This document shows, one piece after another, positions 8,990-17,828 of a DNA stretch of 64,000 bases. The stretch's first letter is position 1. Each line of letters starts with the position of its first letter. The position numbers and the translations under genes are program-made. Source of the DNA: Clostridium kluyveri DSM 555 (GTDB lineage Bacteria; Bacillota; Clostridia; Clostridiales; Clostridiaceae); assembly GCF_000016505.1 (NCBI RefSeq), contig NC_009706.1, positions 1,860,001 through 1,924,000 on the forward strand, read 5' to 3'. The notes beneath the pieces were generated by a model. The model saw only the letters and a program-made list of their open reading frames with translations, was not told the origin of the DNA and searched no databases.

Positions 8990-9469
8990 GTGAAAAATTT
9001 CGAAAAAATCTATAATCTCTATTTTGAGGATGTTTATAGGTTTATTCTTACACTGAGCCAAAATAAAGTACTTGCAGAGGAAATTACCCAGGAAACTTTT
9101 TTCAAAGCCCTCAAAAATATTGATAAATTCAGAGGAAATTGCAAAATTAAGGTGTGGCTTTGTCAAATAGCTAAAAATACATACTTTTCCCACCAAAAAC
9201 ATCAAAAACGTTATGTATATGATGAGCCACCCAAGCTAACTGACAACAATTTTGAAAGTATTCTATATGATAGAGAGCAAGCCTTTGAAATACATAAGGC
9301 TTTGCATTGTATGGATGAACCTTATAAAGAAGTATTTACTCTCAGGGTATTTGGAGAATTGTCTTTTAAACAAATCTGTGAAATTTTCGAAAAAACTGAA
9401 AGCTGGGCAAGAGTTACATTTTATCGTGCAAAACAGAAAATACAAAATTTAATGAAAGGAGAACAATGA
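8990..9469 (+). CDS. ECF-family RNA polymerase sigma factor
   Basis: 159 residues, GTG start with an AGGGGG ribosome site 10 bases upstream. Region 2 is at ~10-70 (YFEDVYRFIL, AEEITQETFFKAL, VWLCQIAKNTY) and region 4 at ~105-155 (EPYKEVFTLRVFGELSFKQICEIF, then a helix-turn-helix recognition helix). Region 3 is absent, as expected for ECF factors. The stop codon is one base from the start of the downstream membrane anti-sigma gene, a typical co-transcribed regulator pair. The family is secure. The stimulus is unknown; SigW/SigV-like envelope-stress roles are possible but unproven. Confidence 0.93.
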   Translation: MKNFEKIYNLYFEDVYRFILTLSQNKVLAEEITQETFFKALKNIDKFRGNCKIKVWLCQIAKNTYFSHQKHQKRYVYDEPPKLTDNNFESILYDREQAFEIHKALHCMDEPYKEVFTLRVFGELSFKQICEIFEKTESWARVTFYRAKQKIQNLMKGEQ

Positions 9470-9470
9470 T

Positions 9471-10148
9471 ATGAATAATATTTCATGTAAAGTTATAAAA
9501 GATTTGCTTCCTTTATATCATGATAAGGTATGCAGTGATGACAGCAAAAAAATAGTGGAGGAACACCTCACTTTTTGTGAAGATTGCCAAAGGGAACTTA
9601 AAAATATTGACACTGAAATAAAAATTGCATTTAAAAATAACACTATGGATAGAAAGGATACTAATGTCATTAAAAACATATCAAAATTATGGAAAAAATC
9701 CAAGGTAAAATCTTTTATAAAAGGACTTATTTACGCCACTTTATTTTTTGCCTTTGCTGCAGGTATATACATAGGATTATTTAGATGGAATATTATAAAT
9801 GTATCTACAGATGTAATTAAAATCACTGACGTATGCAGACTTTCTGACGGTAGAATTGCCTATCATGTTAAATTGATAGATGGATATATATTGAATCAAT
9901 GTAATTTCAATACAGATAAAAAAGGGAATTTTTATGTAAAACCGGTTCGTTCTGTGATAAAACAAAAACAAAAAAAAGATACTTTAGCAGGCCTTGCAGA
10001 CATGTATTATGATTTTAATCCTAAAGAAAAACAAAGCAAAGCATTATATTGGGGTACATATAAAGATAACATTTTAATTTGGAAAGAAGATATGCCTTTG
10101 CCAAAAGCAAGTCAGGAGGTAGAAGATATGTTTAATATCAGAGATTAA
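9471..10148 (+). CDS. Membrane anti-sigma factor with zinc-finger (ZAS) domain
   Basis: 225 residues. The N-terminal cytoplasmic domain carries the zinc-binding anti-sigma signature HLTFCEDC (~residues 32-39) plus an upstream Cys (ISCKVI), the pattern of zf-HC2 proteins. One transmembrane helix follows at ~83-105 (YATLFFAFAAGIYIGL). The ~120-residue outer part is unlike any domain I recognise and may be the sensor. The gene starts one base after the sigma factor stop, and its ribosome site (GGAG) is inside that gene's end. It likely holds the ECF factor at the membrane until an envelope signal releases it. Confidence 0.88.
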   Translation: MNNISCKVIKDLLPLYHDKVCSDDSKKIVEEHLTFCEDCQRELKNIDTEIKIAFKNNTMDRKDTNVIKNISKLWKKSKVKSFIKGLIYATLFFAFAAGIYIGLFRWNIINVSTDVIKITDVCRLSDGRIAYHVKLIDGYILNQCNFNTDKKGNFYVKPVRSVIKQKQKKDTLAGLADMYYDFNPKEKQSKALYWGTYKDNILIWKEDMPLPKASQEVEDMFNIRD

Positions 10149-10181
10149 AAGGTCGTGAAAATAATTATCTAATTTCACTTT

Positions 10182-10205
10182 TCCCCTATATTTTTAAACA
10201 TAGGG
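10182..10205 (+). terminator. Weak hairpin after the sigma/anti-sigma operon
   Basis: A 7-bp stem (CCCCTAT / ATAGGGG) with a 10-base loop, 33 bases past the anti-sigma stop. No T-run follows, so termination would be inefficient. Confidence 0.35.
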
Positions 10206-10251
10206 GCTTGTAATGCTTTAACTGATTTATTTCCCCATATATTCTTATTAA

Positions 10252-10745
10252 CAGCAGTTAAAAGTTATTACCAATATTGAAGTATATAAAAAACATAAAG
10301 GAGAAAAGATAGTAAAAGAGACCTCTAAGATAACAGAAGATATGCTTTTGTATGATAAAGAAATTACTTGTCCGGTATGCCAGCACAAATTTTCAGTTCG
10401 TACAGTAAAAATAGCTGGTTATAGAATGAAAAAAAAGAAAGTGATTTTTATATAAAATATGACATTATAAGCCCATACTTTTATGATGTTTGGGTTTATA
10501 ATATGTGTGGTTACGCTTCTATGAAGGCTGATTTTTATAAATTAAGATCATTTGAGATAGAAAGCATACAGAAAAACATTACTCCTAAATGGCGCGGCAG
10601 AAAATATCCGGCAATATACGATATTAATATATCATTAGAAAGGTATAAGCTATCATTACTTAATAATGAAGAGAATAATACAAAAGATGTTGTGGAAAGC
10701 AAGAAGAAATCAGGTTTATTTTCAAAATTATTTAAACAAAGTTAA
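10252..10745 (+). pseudogene. Decayed DUF2225-family gene
   Basis: Two frames together read as a DUF2225 protein. Frame one carries the hallmark LLYDKEITCPVCQHKF zinc-ribbon start and stops at ~10454. Frame two takes over with the DFYIKYD and YDVWVYNMCGY blocks and runs to 10745. The switch falls at a run of eight A residues near 10428-10436, so a one-base slip explains it. There is no start codon with a ribosome site at the 5' end, and the helical middle of the family (~90 residues) is missing between ERYKLSLL and the Lys-rich tail SGLFSKLF. Three separate lesions make a dead gene the best reading; programmed slippage on A8 is a remote alternative. Confidence 0.8.
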
Positions 10746-10769
10746 ATTTAATAAGACTGTGAAAATAAT

Positions 10770-10807
10770 GAGATTCAGATGGAGTTTGCTATCTCCATCC
10801 GAACCTC
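10770..10807. repeat. Intergenic hairpin sharing a 14-base arm with 21251-21306
   Basis: A 15-bp stem with two G-T pairs (10770-10784 with 10793-10807) around an 8-base loop. It lies between the DUF2225 relic and the converging lpd gene. The segment TTCAGATGGAGTTT recurs exactly in another intergenic hairpin at 21257-21270. It may act as a terminator for either strand or be a dispersed repeat. Confidence 0.6.
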
Positions 10808-10811
10808 AAAA

Positions 10812-12179
10812 TTACTCCCTCATCAATTCCCCTATTCCTTCAGAAAAAGTAGGATGAGGGTGAATTACATGGGCCATTTGTGAAAGAGTCATACCATTTA
10901 CAATAGCCGATGTAAATTGACTTATTATATCCGTTGCCCGGGCACACATAAGCTGTGCACCAAGAATTTTTTCCGTTTCCTTTTCTGCAACCACCTTCAT
11001 AAACCCTCTCTCTTGCATTGTCAAAACTGATTTTCCATTTGCCATCATGGGATATTTTTTAGTGATTACATCAATACCTGTCTCTTTTGCCTGGCTGGCT
11101 GTAATGCCCACCACTGCAATTTCAGGATTGGTATAGACACAACCTGGAATCACTCTTACATCTAAAGATTCTTCTTTTCCTATAATATGCCTAACTGCAC
11201 AAAGTGCTTCAGAGGAAGCTGCATGAGCAAGCTGTATGCCCCCAATAACATCACCAATGGCATATATGGAAGGACAACTGGTTTTATAATATTTATTCAC
11301 CAAAATCTTTCCTTTTTCTGTTTCAACAGCAAAATTTTCATCAAAAAGTCCTTCTGTACTAGGCTTTCTTCCAATTGCCACAAGCACACCATCTACTTCA
11401 ATATGCTGTAATTTTTCCTTTTCCCTGTAGGTACACAGAATTTTTTCTTCTTGTGTTTGTTCTAGTTTTTCCACACTGGCAGATGTATGAATATCTACTC
11501 CCTGCTTTTTTAAAATCTGCTTCAGATTGGTACCAATTTCCCTATCCATATCAGGGAGAACCCGGTTCATTGCTTCAATAACCGTTACCCTGCACCCAAA
11601 AGCACTGTACAAGGATGCAAATTCCATTCCAATAACACCACCGCCAATAATAACAAGGTGGTGAAACAAATCTTCTTTGTTCAAAAGTTCATAGCTTGTA
11701 ACAACATTTTTTAATTGGATGCCAGGAATAGGAGGAATTACAGCACTAGATCCCGAGGCTATAATAATTCGTTCTGCTTCAATAATCTTCTTTTCTCCAT
11801 TTTCACTGACAGCTACTTGATGTGCATTAACAATCTTTCCTGAAGCATAAAAAACATCTACTTTATTTTTTTGAAGTAACATTTCCATACCATAAGAAAG
11901 CTTATTTATAACCCCTTCTTTATATTGAAGTAAAGCAGGTACATTAAGCTCAGCTTTTTCCACCTGTATTCCAAACTTTTTACTTTCCTTTATTTCCTGA
12001 TAAATACCTGCTGAATGTAATAAAGCTTTCATTGGAATACATCCCCTATTTAAACAAGTACCACCTAATTTATCTTTTTCAATAACTGCAGTTTTCATTC
12101 CGGATTTTGCTGCTTCAAGAGCTGCTGCACTACCTCCGGGTCCTGTCCCTATTACAATCAGATCATATTTATAAGCCAT
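10812..12179 (-). CDS. lpdA: Dihydrolipoamide dehydrogenase (glycine cleavage L-protein)
   Basis: 455 residues. FAD-dependent oxidoreductase that re-oxidises dihydrolipoyl GcvH and passes electrons to NAD+. Visible are the FAD-binding GTGPGGSAAA, the redox disulfide in GGTCLNRGCIPMK (~40-52), the NAD-binding IIGGGVIGMEFAS (~178-190), the second FAD motif YAIGDVIGG and the active-site HPHPTFSE near the C-terminus. It is the last gene of the glycine cleavage operon, 11 bases after lplA, with AAGGAG before ATG. Because of its position it most likely serves GcvH rather than a 2-oxoacid dehydrogenase. Confidence 0.95.
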   Translation of the reverse strand: MAYKYDLIVIGTGPGGSAAALEAAKSGMKTAVIEKDKLGGTCLNRGCIPMKALLHSAGIYQEIKESKKFGIQVEKAELNVPALLQYKEGVINKLSYGMEMLLQKNKVDVFYASGKIVNAHQVAVSENGEKKIIEAERIIIASGSSAVIPPIPGIQLKNVVTSYELLNKEDLFHHLVIIGGGVIGMEFASLYSAFGCRVTVIEAMNRVLPDMDREIGTNLKQILKKQGVDIHTSASVEKLEQTQEEKILCTYREKEKLQHIEVDGVLVAIGRKPSTEGLFDENFAVETEKGKILVNKYYKTSCPSIYAIGDVIGGIQLAHAASSEALCAVRHIIGKEESLDVRVIPGCVYTNPEIAVVGITASQAKETGIDVITKKYPMMANGKSVLTMQERGFMKVVAEKETEKILGAQLMCARATDIISQFTSAIVNGMTLSQMAHVIHPHPTFSEGIGELMRE

Positions 12180-12190
12180 GTTTTTCTCCT

Positions 12191-13183
12191 TTACATATTG
12201 TCATGAATCAACATTCCTATATCTCTTGCAACAACCTGTTCCCATCCCTTTGCAAAATTTTTAGCTAGTATATTCTTTAACTGGTTTTCCTCATAGGTAC
12301 ATCCAATGAGTACTTTGGGAATTCTCAAAATCAATTCCTCATCCATGGCATCTGAAAATACATTTAACGATTTTATCTTGCCTCCCTGAACTTGAAACTG
12401 CAGTTGTATATCTCCCCAATTAAAACGTGAACACATTTCATGCTGAAATTCAATTTTTCTTCCATATTTCCACTCCCAGGATTCAAACTTCTCCTTTAAA
12501 ATTTCAAACTCTTTTTTTTCAATTTGGGATTCATTAAGTTTTTCAGGCTTTAATCCATACACTTCTCCAAAAGATTCTATAAGCTTCTCACACATAACAT
12601 CTGTTGTAAGTGATGGACAAAGCTTTCTTAAATTTATCACTCTTGATTTTACAGAACTTACACTTTTAGACTGCAATTTTTCTTTTGAAACATTAAGATA
12701 CTTAGACATATCTTCAGTATTTACATCAATCAAAAGTGTTCCATGATGATAATAAAAATCACCTGACTTATAAAATGCATTCCCTGAGAACTTTCTCCCA
12801 TCCACTGTAATATCATTTCTTCCTGTTTTTTCTGCATTAATTCCCAGTTTTTTTACAGCTTCTATAATTACTTGAAGCTGCATATCTACATTATAGTTAT
12901 CCTTTTTAACTGCAAATGTAAAGTTTAAATTACCCAAGTCGTGATATACGGCTCCTCCCCCAGACAATCTACGTACCAAATATCCTCCATCATCTTCAAG
13001 TTCTTTTACCTTACATTCCTTCCAGCAATTCTGATTTCTTCCTATAACTACCGTATGCCGATTTTGCCACAGATATAAAATGCATTCCTCATCTCCTACA
13101 TGAAAGGTTAAATATTCTTCAAGGGCCAGATTTTCATAAGGATAAGTTCCCTTTCCCCTTATAAATAATAACTTCTCTATCAT
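12191..13183 (-). CDS. lplA: Lipoate-protein ligase A
   Basis: 330 residues, the normal two-domain length. It activates lipoate with ATP and attaches it to the lipoyl lysine of GcvH. Motifs: RRLSGGGAVYHDLGN lipoyl-AMP loop (~71-85), GRNDITVDGRKFSGNAFY with the catalytic Lys (~141-158), and HHGTLLIDV. The ATG follows the gcvPB stop with no gap (TAAATG), indicating translational coupling. Its presence in the operon means the cell can charge its own H-protein from scavenged lipoate; no lipA or lipB is in the window. Confidence 0.93.
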   Translation of the reverse strand: MIEKLLFIRGKGTYPYENLALEEYLTFHVGDEECILYLWQNRHTVVIGRNQNCWKECKVKELEDDGGYLVRRLSGGGAVYHDLGNLNFTFAVKKDNYNVDMQLQVIIEAVKKLGINAEKTGRNDITVDGRKFSGNAFYKSGDFYYHHGTLLIDVNTEDMSKYLNVSKEKLQSKSVSSVKSRVINLRKLCPSLTTDVMCEKLIESFGEVYGLKPEKLNESQIEKKEFEILKEKFESWEWKYGRKIEFQHEMCSRFNWGDIQLQFQVQGGKIKSLNVFSDAMDEELILRIPKVLIGCTYEENQLKNILAKNFAKGWEQVVARDIGMLIHDNM

Positions 13184-14647
13184 TTACAAGACGCCCTTTC
13201 CTGTATTATTTTTACTTCCCATGTAATACTGAAGTTTAGGTTTTGTGGCTGCTAGAACTTCATCAGGTCTTCGGACTACTGTATTATACGGATACTCATG
13301 AACCTTTTCTGGTGCTTCTTCTGCCTTTTTGTATATATCTTTAAAAACGCAAATTGCCTCATCTAATGTTTCTTTTGTCTCAGTTTCAGTAGGTTCAATC
13401 ATCAATGCCTCATGGACGATCAATGGAAAATATATGGTAGGTGGATGTACACCATAATCAAGGAGAGCTTTTGCTATATCCAGCGCCAAAACTCCATGTT
13501 CTTTTTTCATATTTTTCATAGTTACTACAAATTCATGCATACAGGTTCTATCGTAGGCCACATCATAACAATCAGATAGTTTTACTCTCATATAATTAGC
13601 ATTTAATACTGCATTTTCAGCTGTTTCCAAAATGCCGTTCTTTCCTAACATTATAATATAGGTAAGAGCTTTTACAACTACTTGAAAATTGCCGTAAAAT
13701 GATTTTACATCACCAATGCTTTCTTCTGTCTTATGTAACATATAAATATCATCTTCTTGTTTTACAACTATTTTTCCTGGAAGAAATTTTTTCAAAAAAT
13801 CCTTACAGCCTACAGGACCACTTCCCGGTCCTCCTCCTCCATGAGGTGCAGAAAATGTCTTATGTAGATTAATGTGTATAACATCAAACCCCATATCTCC
13901 AGGTCTTACAATTCCCATAACTGCATTTAAATTGGCACCATCGTAATAATTTAATCCTCCTGCTTCATGAACCATTTTAGTTATTTCCAGAATATTTTTA
14001 TCAAATAAGCCCAAAGTGTTGGGATTAGTCAACATAAGTCCTGCAGTATCTTCTCCAAGTACCTCTTTTAATTTAACTATATCTACACATCCATCTTTCC
14101 CTGAAGGAATACTAATTACCTTAAACCCTGCCATAGCAGCACTGGCAGGATTGGTTCCATGTGCTGAATCCGGTACTATAATTTTATCTCTTTTTTTGTC
14201 ATTTCTACTTTCATGATAAGCTTTAATCAAAAGTAATCCTGTAAATTCTCCATGAGCACCTGCCGCAGGCTGCATTGTCATGGCATCCATTCCTGTTATT
14301 TCACATAAATACTTTTCTGCTATGTAAAGCAGTTTAAGACAGCCCTGCACTGTATTTTCAGGCTGCAGAGGATGAATTTTTGTAAAGCCTGAAAGAGATG
14401 CTGTTTCTTCATTGATTTTGGGATTATATTTCATAGTACAGGACCCAAGTGGATAAAATCCATCATTAACTCCATGTGCTCTTTTTGCCAGGCTGCTATA
14501 ATGTCTGCTGATTTCACTCTCTGACAACCCCGGAAGACGCATTTCTTTTTGCCTAAGTGCGCATTTTGGAATTACAGAAGGTACATCATTTTCAGGTAAT
14601 ATACTGGATTTTCTTCCCGTATTTCCTTTTTCAAATAACAATTTCAT
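13184..14647 (-). CDS. gcvPB: Glycine dehydrogenase (decarboxylating) subunit 2
   Basis: 487 residues. This is the PLP-binding subunit of the split P-protein; it decarboxylates glycine and passes the aminomethyl group to lipoyl-GcvH. The PLP lysine lies in INLHKTFSAPHGGGGPGSGP (~227-246), and PAAGAHGEFTG and PDSAHGTNPASA are also family hallmarks. It overlaps gcvPA by 4 bases. The split PA/PB form is typical of Firmicutes. Confidence 0.96.
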   Translation of the reverse strand: MKLLFEKGNTGRKSSILPENDVPSVIPKCALRQKEMRLPGLSESEISRHYSSLAKRAHGVNDGFYPLGSCTMKYNPKINEETASLSGFTKIHPLQPENTVQGCLKLLYIAEKYLCEITGMDAMTMQPAAGAHGEFTGLLLIKAYHESRNDKKRDKIIVPDSAHGTNPASAAMAGFKVISIPSGKDGCVDIVKLKEVLGEDTAGLMLTNPNTLGLFDKNILEITKMVHEAGGLNYYDGANLNAVMGIVRPGDMGFDVIHINLHKTFSAPHGGGGPGSGPVGCKDFLKKFLPGKIVVKQEDDIYMLHKTEESIGDVKSFYGNFQVVVKALTYIIMLGKNGILETAENAVLNANYMRVKLSDCYDVAYDRTCMHEFVVTMKNMKKEHGVLALDIAKALLDYGVHPPTIYFPLIVHEALMIEPTETETKETLDEAICVFKDIYKKAEEAPEKVHEYPYNTVVRRPDEVLAATKPKLQYYMGSKNNTGKGVL

Positions 14648-15963
14648 TTTTTCTGCATCTCCTTTACAATACCAACCAATTTATCCATATGAACCCTGGT
14701 ATTTAATTCTGTGGTACACCATAGTATTTCTTTTTCTCCTATAGGAAGTCCTCCTAAAATGTTTTCCTTCTCCAATTCTTTAAGTATTTCATCTGCATTA
14801 TTATCTGAAACTGTTACAAATTCATGAAAAAATTCCTGTGAATACTTTAATTTCAGTCCCACATTTTCCAGTTCCTTTTGCAAATAATGGGCTTTTGAGG
14901 TACATTGAGTGGCCGTTTCTCTTATGCCTTCGCTTCCCATAACTGCCATATAAACTGATGCTGTCATTGCACACAGTGCCTGATTGGAACAAATATTGGA
15001 ACTTGCCCTCTCTCTTTTAATATGCTGTTCTCTCGCCTGCAGTGTCAGCACAAAGGCCCTTTTTCCATCCATATCTACAGTTTCCCCTACAATACGTCCA
15101 GGAAGTTTTCTCATCATTTTAGAAGTGGATGCCATAAATCCAAGGTAAGGTCCTCCAAAAGATAGTGGCATTCCAAGGGGCTGTCCTTCCCCCACTGCAA
15201 TATCTGCACCACACTCTCCTGGTGTTTTTAAAATTCCAAGAGAAATAGGATTACATCCCATTATAAAACTAGCTCCCTTTTCATGCACCACCTCTGAGAT
15301 TTTATCGCCATCCTCTATAATTCCATAATAATTTGGCTGCTGTATATAAAAACATGCTGATTTATCATCAAGCATCTCCTTGAGCTTTTCGTAATCTGTA
15401 ACACCATCTTTTTTGGGTACAATAAAAAGTTCCCCGCCGCTGCCAAAGCAATAAGTTTTAATGGTATTCATGACTTCAGGATTTATGGTTTCAGATACAT
15501 ATATATCTTTTCTCTTTTTATTTCTACACATAGCCACTGCTTCTGCCGCTGCACTGGCGCCATCATAAACAGATGCATTGGAAACATCCATACCTGTGAG
15601 TTCACAAATCATAGTCTGATATTCAAAAATAGACTGTAAAATTCCCTGACTGATTTCTGATTGATAAGGTGTATATGCAGTTTGAAATGTTTCTTTTGAA
15701 AGCACATTCTTTACAATGGCAGGTATATAATGATTATATGCTCCTCCCCCTCTAAAAATATATTTAAAGATTTTATTCTTTTCAGCTATTTCTCCCATTT
15801 TTATTGATGCTTCTATTTCAGATGTTCCCTCAGGCAGATTTAATGCTTTTTTTAGTCTTACCTCTTTAGGAATATCACAAAATAAGTCATCAAAACTTTT
15901 ATATCCTATTTCATTTAGCATCTGTAACTGTTCTTCTCTGGTATTTGGCACATAAGTTCCCAT
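14644..15963 (-). CDS. gcvPA: Glycine dehydrogenase (decarboxylating) subunit 1
   Basis: 439 residues, the normal size for the N-terminal half of a split P-protein. It has the PLP-fold but not the PLP lysine. Recognisable blocks are YTPYQSEISQGILQSIFEYQ, VGEGQPLGMPLSFGGPYLGF and KRERASSNICSNQALCA (shown here across ~110-340). It pairs with GcvPB to form the active heterotetramer. It stands 19 bases after gcvH, with GAGGTAA before ATG. Confidence 0.96.
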   Translation of the reverse strand: MGTYVPNTREEQLQMLNEIGYKSFDDLFCDIPKEVRLKKALNLPEGTSEIEASIKMGEIAEKNKIFKYIFRGGGAYNHYIPAIVKNVLSKETFQTAYTPYQSEISQGILQSIFEYQTMICELTGMDVSNASVYDGASAAAEAVAMCRNKKRKDIYVSETINPEVMNTIKTYCFGSGGELFIVPKKDGVTDYEKLKEMLDDKSACFYIQQPNYYGIIEDGDKISEVVHEKGASFIMGCNPISLGILKTPGECGADIAVGEGQPLGMPLSFGGPYLGFMASTSKMMRKLPGRIVGETVDMDGKRAFVLTLQAREQHIKRERASSNICSNQALCAMTASVYMAVMGSEGIRETATQCTSKAHYLQKELENVGLKLKYSQEFFHEFVTVSDNNADEILKELEKENILGGLPIGEKEILWCTTELNTRVHMDKLVGIVKEMQKK

Positions 15964-15981
15964 GAAATTACCTCCATTTTG

Positions 15982-16362
15982 TTATTCCTTTTCGCTATTT
16001 ACAACTGCCTCATATTCTTCCGCTGTCAATAATTTTTCCCTATCACTGATTTCTCCTATTTTTACAAGCCATGCTTCATAAGGAGCCTCATTAATCCATC
16101 CCGGTCTGTCCAAAAGCTCTTCATTAACTTCTTCTATCACACCACCTAATGGTGCATATACATCCGATGCCGCCTTAACAGATTCCACATCTAAAAATAC
16201 TTCCCCTGCGGTAACTTCATCACCTTCCTCTGGAAGATTTACAAATACCAGATCCCCAAGTTCACTTTGAGCATAATCAGTTAGTCCCACCAAAGCCTTA
16301 TCTCCTTCTATTTTTACCCATTCATGCGATTCAGTGTACATAAGTTCCTTTGGAAAATTCAT
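15982..16362 (-). CDS. gcvH: Glycine cleavage H-protein
   Basis: 126 residues. Lipoyl carrier protein that shuttles the aminomethyl group between P-, T- and L-proteins. The lipoylation lysine lies in [14 protein letters not shown] (~58-71), inside the usual beta-barrel hairpin; [10 protein letters not shown] is the conserved N-terminus. It is the second gene of the operon, 12 bases after gcvT. It is the expected substrate of the LplA encoded downstream. Confidence 0.97.
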
Positions 16363-16374
16363 GTTTTATTCCTC

Positions 16375-17463
16375 CTATTTACTTTTTTTATAAAATGGCA
16401 GCTCTACTACCTCTGCTTCTATTTTTTTTCTTCTTGCAATTACTGTTACTTTTGTTCCCAGCTTACTGTAATCTGAGGAAAGCAGTGCCATAGCTGCAGG
16501 ATAACCAATATATGGACAGTGAGTTCCAGATGTGGTAATTCCAATATTATAATCTCCTGAATAAACCTCCATATTCTCCCTTATAATGCCTCTCCCTGTA
16601 ACTTTTAATCCTACCCTCTTTTTTTGTATAGGCTGATTCTGCTCTAAGGCTTTCTTACCTATAAAGTCCTTTTTATCCATTTTAATAAACATGCCAAGAC
16701 CCGCTTCTATAGGCGTTATTTCATCATTCATCTCATGTCCATACAAAGGCATGGAAGCTTCCAGTCTAAGTGTATCTCTGGCACCTAAACCACAGGGAAT
16801 CAATCCCTCTTCCTTACCTGCTTCTAAAAGAGCCTCCCATATCCTAGGTGCTTTGTCAGATTCCATATATATTTCATAGCCATCTTCTCCGGTATATCCT
16901 GTTTTTGAAATCATGCACTTTGCCCCTTCTAAAGTACAGTTAAATATGCCGCTGTAATATTTCTTGGGTATTTCATCTGATTTTACCACATTGCTTATAA
17001 CTGAAAATGAGGAAGGTCCCTGTAGTGCAATTTGCGCCACATCCTCTGAAATATCCTCAAATACTACATTCCCCTCACCATGAGATTTCATCCAGCTGTA
17101 ATCCTTATCTTTATTTGCGGCATTGACCACAATCAAATAATCATTGTCCTTTACTTTATATACAATCATATCATCCACTACGCCGCCTTTTTCATTGCAC
17201 ATAGGGCTATATCTTGCCTGGCCATCATACATTCCTTCAAAATTATTGGTAAGCAAATGATTAAGATTTTTTAATGCATCTTCTCCTCTGCAAGTAATTT
17301 CTCCCATATGAGATACATCAAATAATCCACAGACTTTCCGTACTGCCATATGCTCTGCTATTACTCCCCCTTCATATTGAACTGGAAGCAGATAGCCTGC
17401 AAAAGGAACCATCTTCCCTTTATATTTTAGATGCTTTTCATAAAGTGGTGTCTTCTTTTCCAT
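16375..17463 (-). CDS. gcvT: Aminomethyltransferase (glycine cleavage T-protein)
   Basis: 362 residues. It transfers the one-carbon unit from aminomethyl-GcvH to tetrahydrofolate, giving methylene-THF and ammonia. Family motifs: LFDVSHMGEI (~47-56), NAANKDKD, ISKTGYTGEDGYEIY (~185-199) and GLGARDTLRLEASMPLYGHE (~225-244). It is the first gene of the operon, directly below a tandem glycine riboswitch and its terminator, so expression should rise with glycine. Its product methylene-THF feeds the MTHFR activity encoded at 1663-3435. Confidence 0.97.
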   Translation of the reverse strand: MEKKTPLYEKHLKYKGKMVPFAGYLLPVQYEGGVIAEHMAVRKVCGLFDVSHMGEITCRGEDALKNLNHLLTNNFEGMYDGQARYSPMCNEKGGVVDDMIVYKVKDNDYLIVVNAANKDKDYSWMKSHGEGNVVFEDISEDVAQIALQGPSSFSVISNVVKSDEIPKKYYSGIFNCTLEGAKCMISKTGYTGEDGYEIYMESDKAPRIWEALLEAGKEEGLIPCGLGARDTLRLEASMPLYGHEMNDEITPIEAGLGMFIKMDKKDFIGKKALEQNQPIQKKRVGLKVTGRGIIRENMEVYSGDYNIGITTSGTHCPYIGYPAAMALLSSDYSKLGTKVTVIARRKKIEAEVVELPFYKKSK

Positions 17464-17485
17464 TGCTCCATCCCCTTTTCAATAA

Positions 17486-17524
17486 TAAAAAAGCACATAA
17501 ATAAACAACCTATTTATTTATGCG
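17486..17524 (-). terminator. Expression-platform terminator of the glycine riboswitch
   Basis: On the minus strand a ~13-bp stem (17512-17524 with 17493-17506) is followed by a run of T. It lies between the aptamers and the gcvT start and would be relieved when glycine is bound. Confidence 0.85.
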
Positions 17525-17665
17525 CTCTGTCTTTTATACCTGAAAGATTTTAGCTTCTTCGGTGTATTGCTACTTTCCAGAGTTTCGTCAAAATTCAGTC
17601 CTTTTACCTGAGAGTTTACTGCAGCTTCCCCTTCGGTGCCGCCATATTTCTGGCAGTCTCTCCTA
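17525..17665 (-). ncRNA. Tandem glycine riboswitch (gcvT motif)
   Basis: Reading the minus strand, aptamer 1 begins GGAGAGACTGCC and contains GGCGGCACCGAAGGGG and CTCTCAGGTAAAAGGAC. Aptamer 2 begins CTCTGGAAAG and contains CACCGAAGAAG and TTTCAGGTATAAAAGACAGAG-like sequence. Both carry the conserved ACCGA and CAGGYA-AAAGAC elements. The tandem form with a downstream terminator is the classical glycine ON switch for gcv operons. Confidence 0.95.
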
Positions 17666-17828
17666 AATTTATCATTCGAGTATTAATTTTTATTAATAAA
17701 ATATTAGCATAGCCTTTTTACAGTGTCAACAAAAACACCAAAACTTGTATTAATTCCTTAAACTTTACCCCTCATTATTTGCAATAAAAAAATTAATATA
17801 TAAAATTATTGTGAAATTCATATAATTT

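Noticed and set aside
10666-10857. 63-codon frame across the end of the DUF2225 relic
   Set aside because: Overlaps the relic in another frame and runs into the hairpin and the converging lpd gene.
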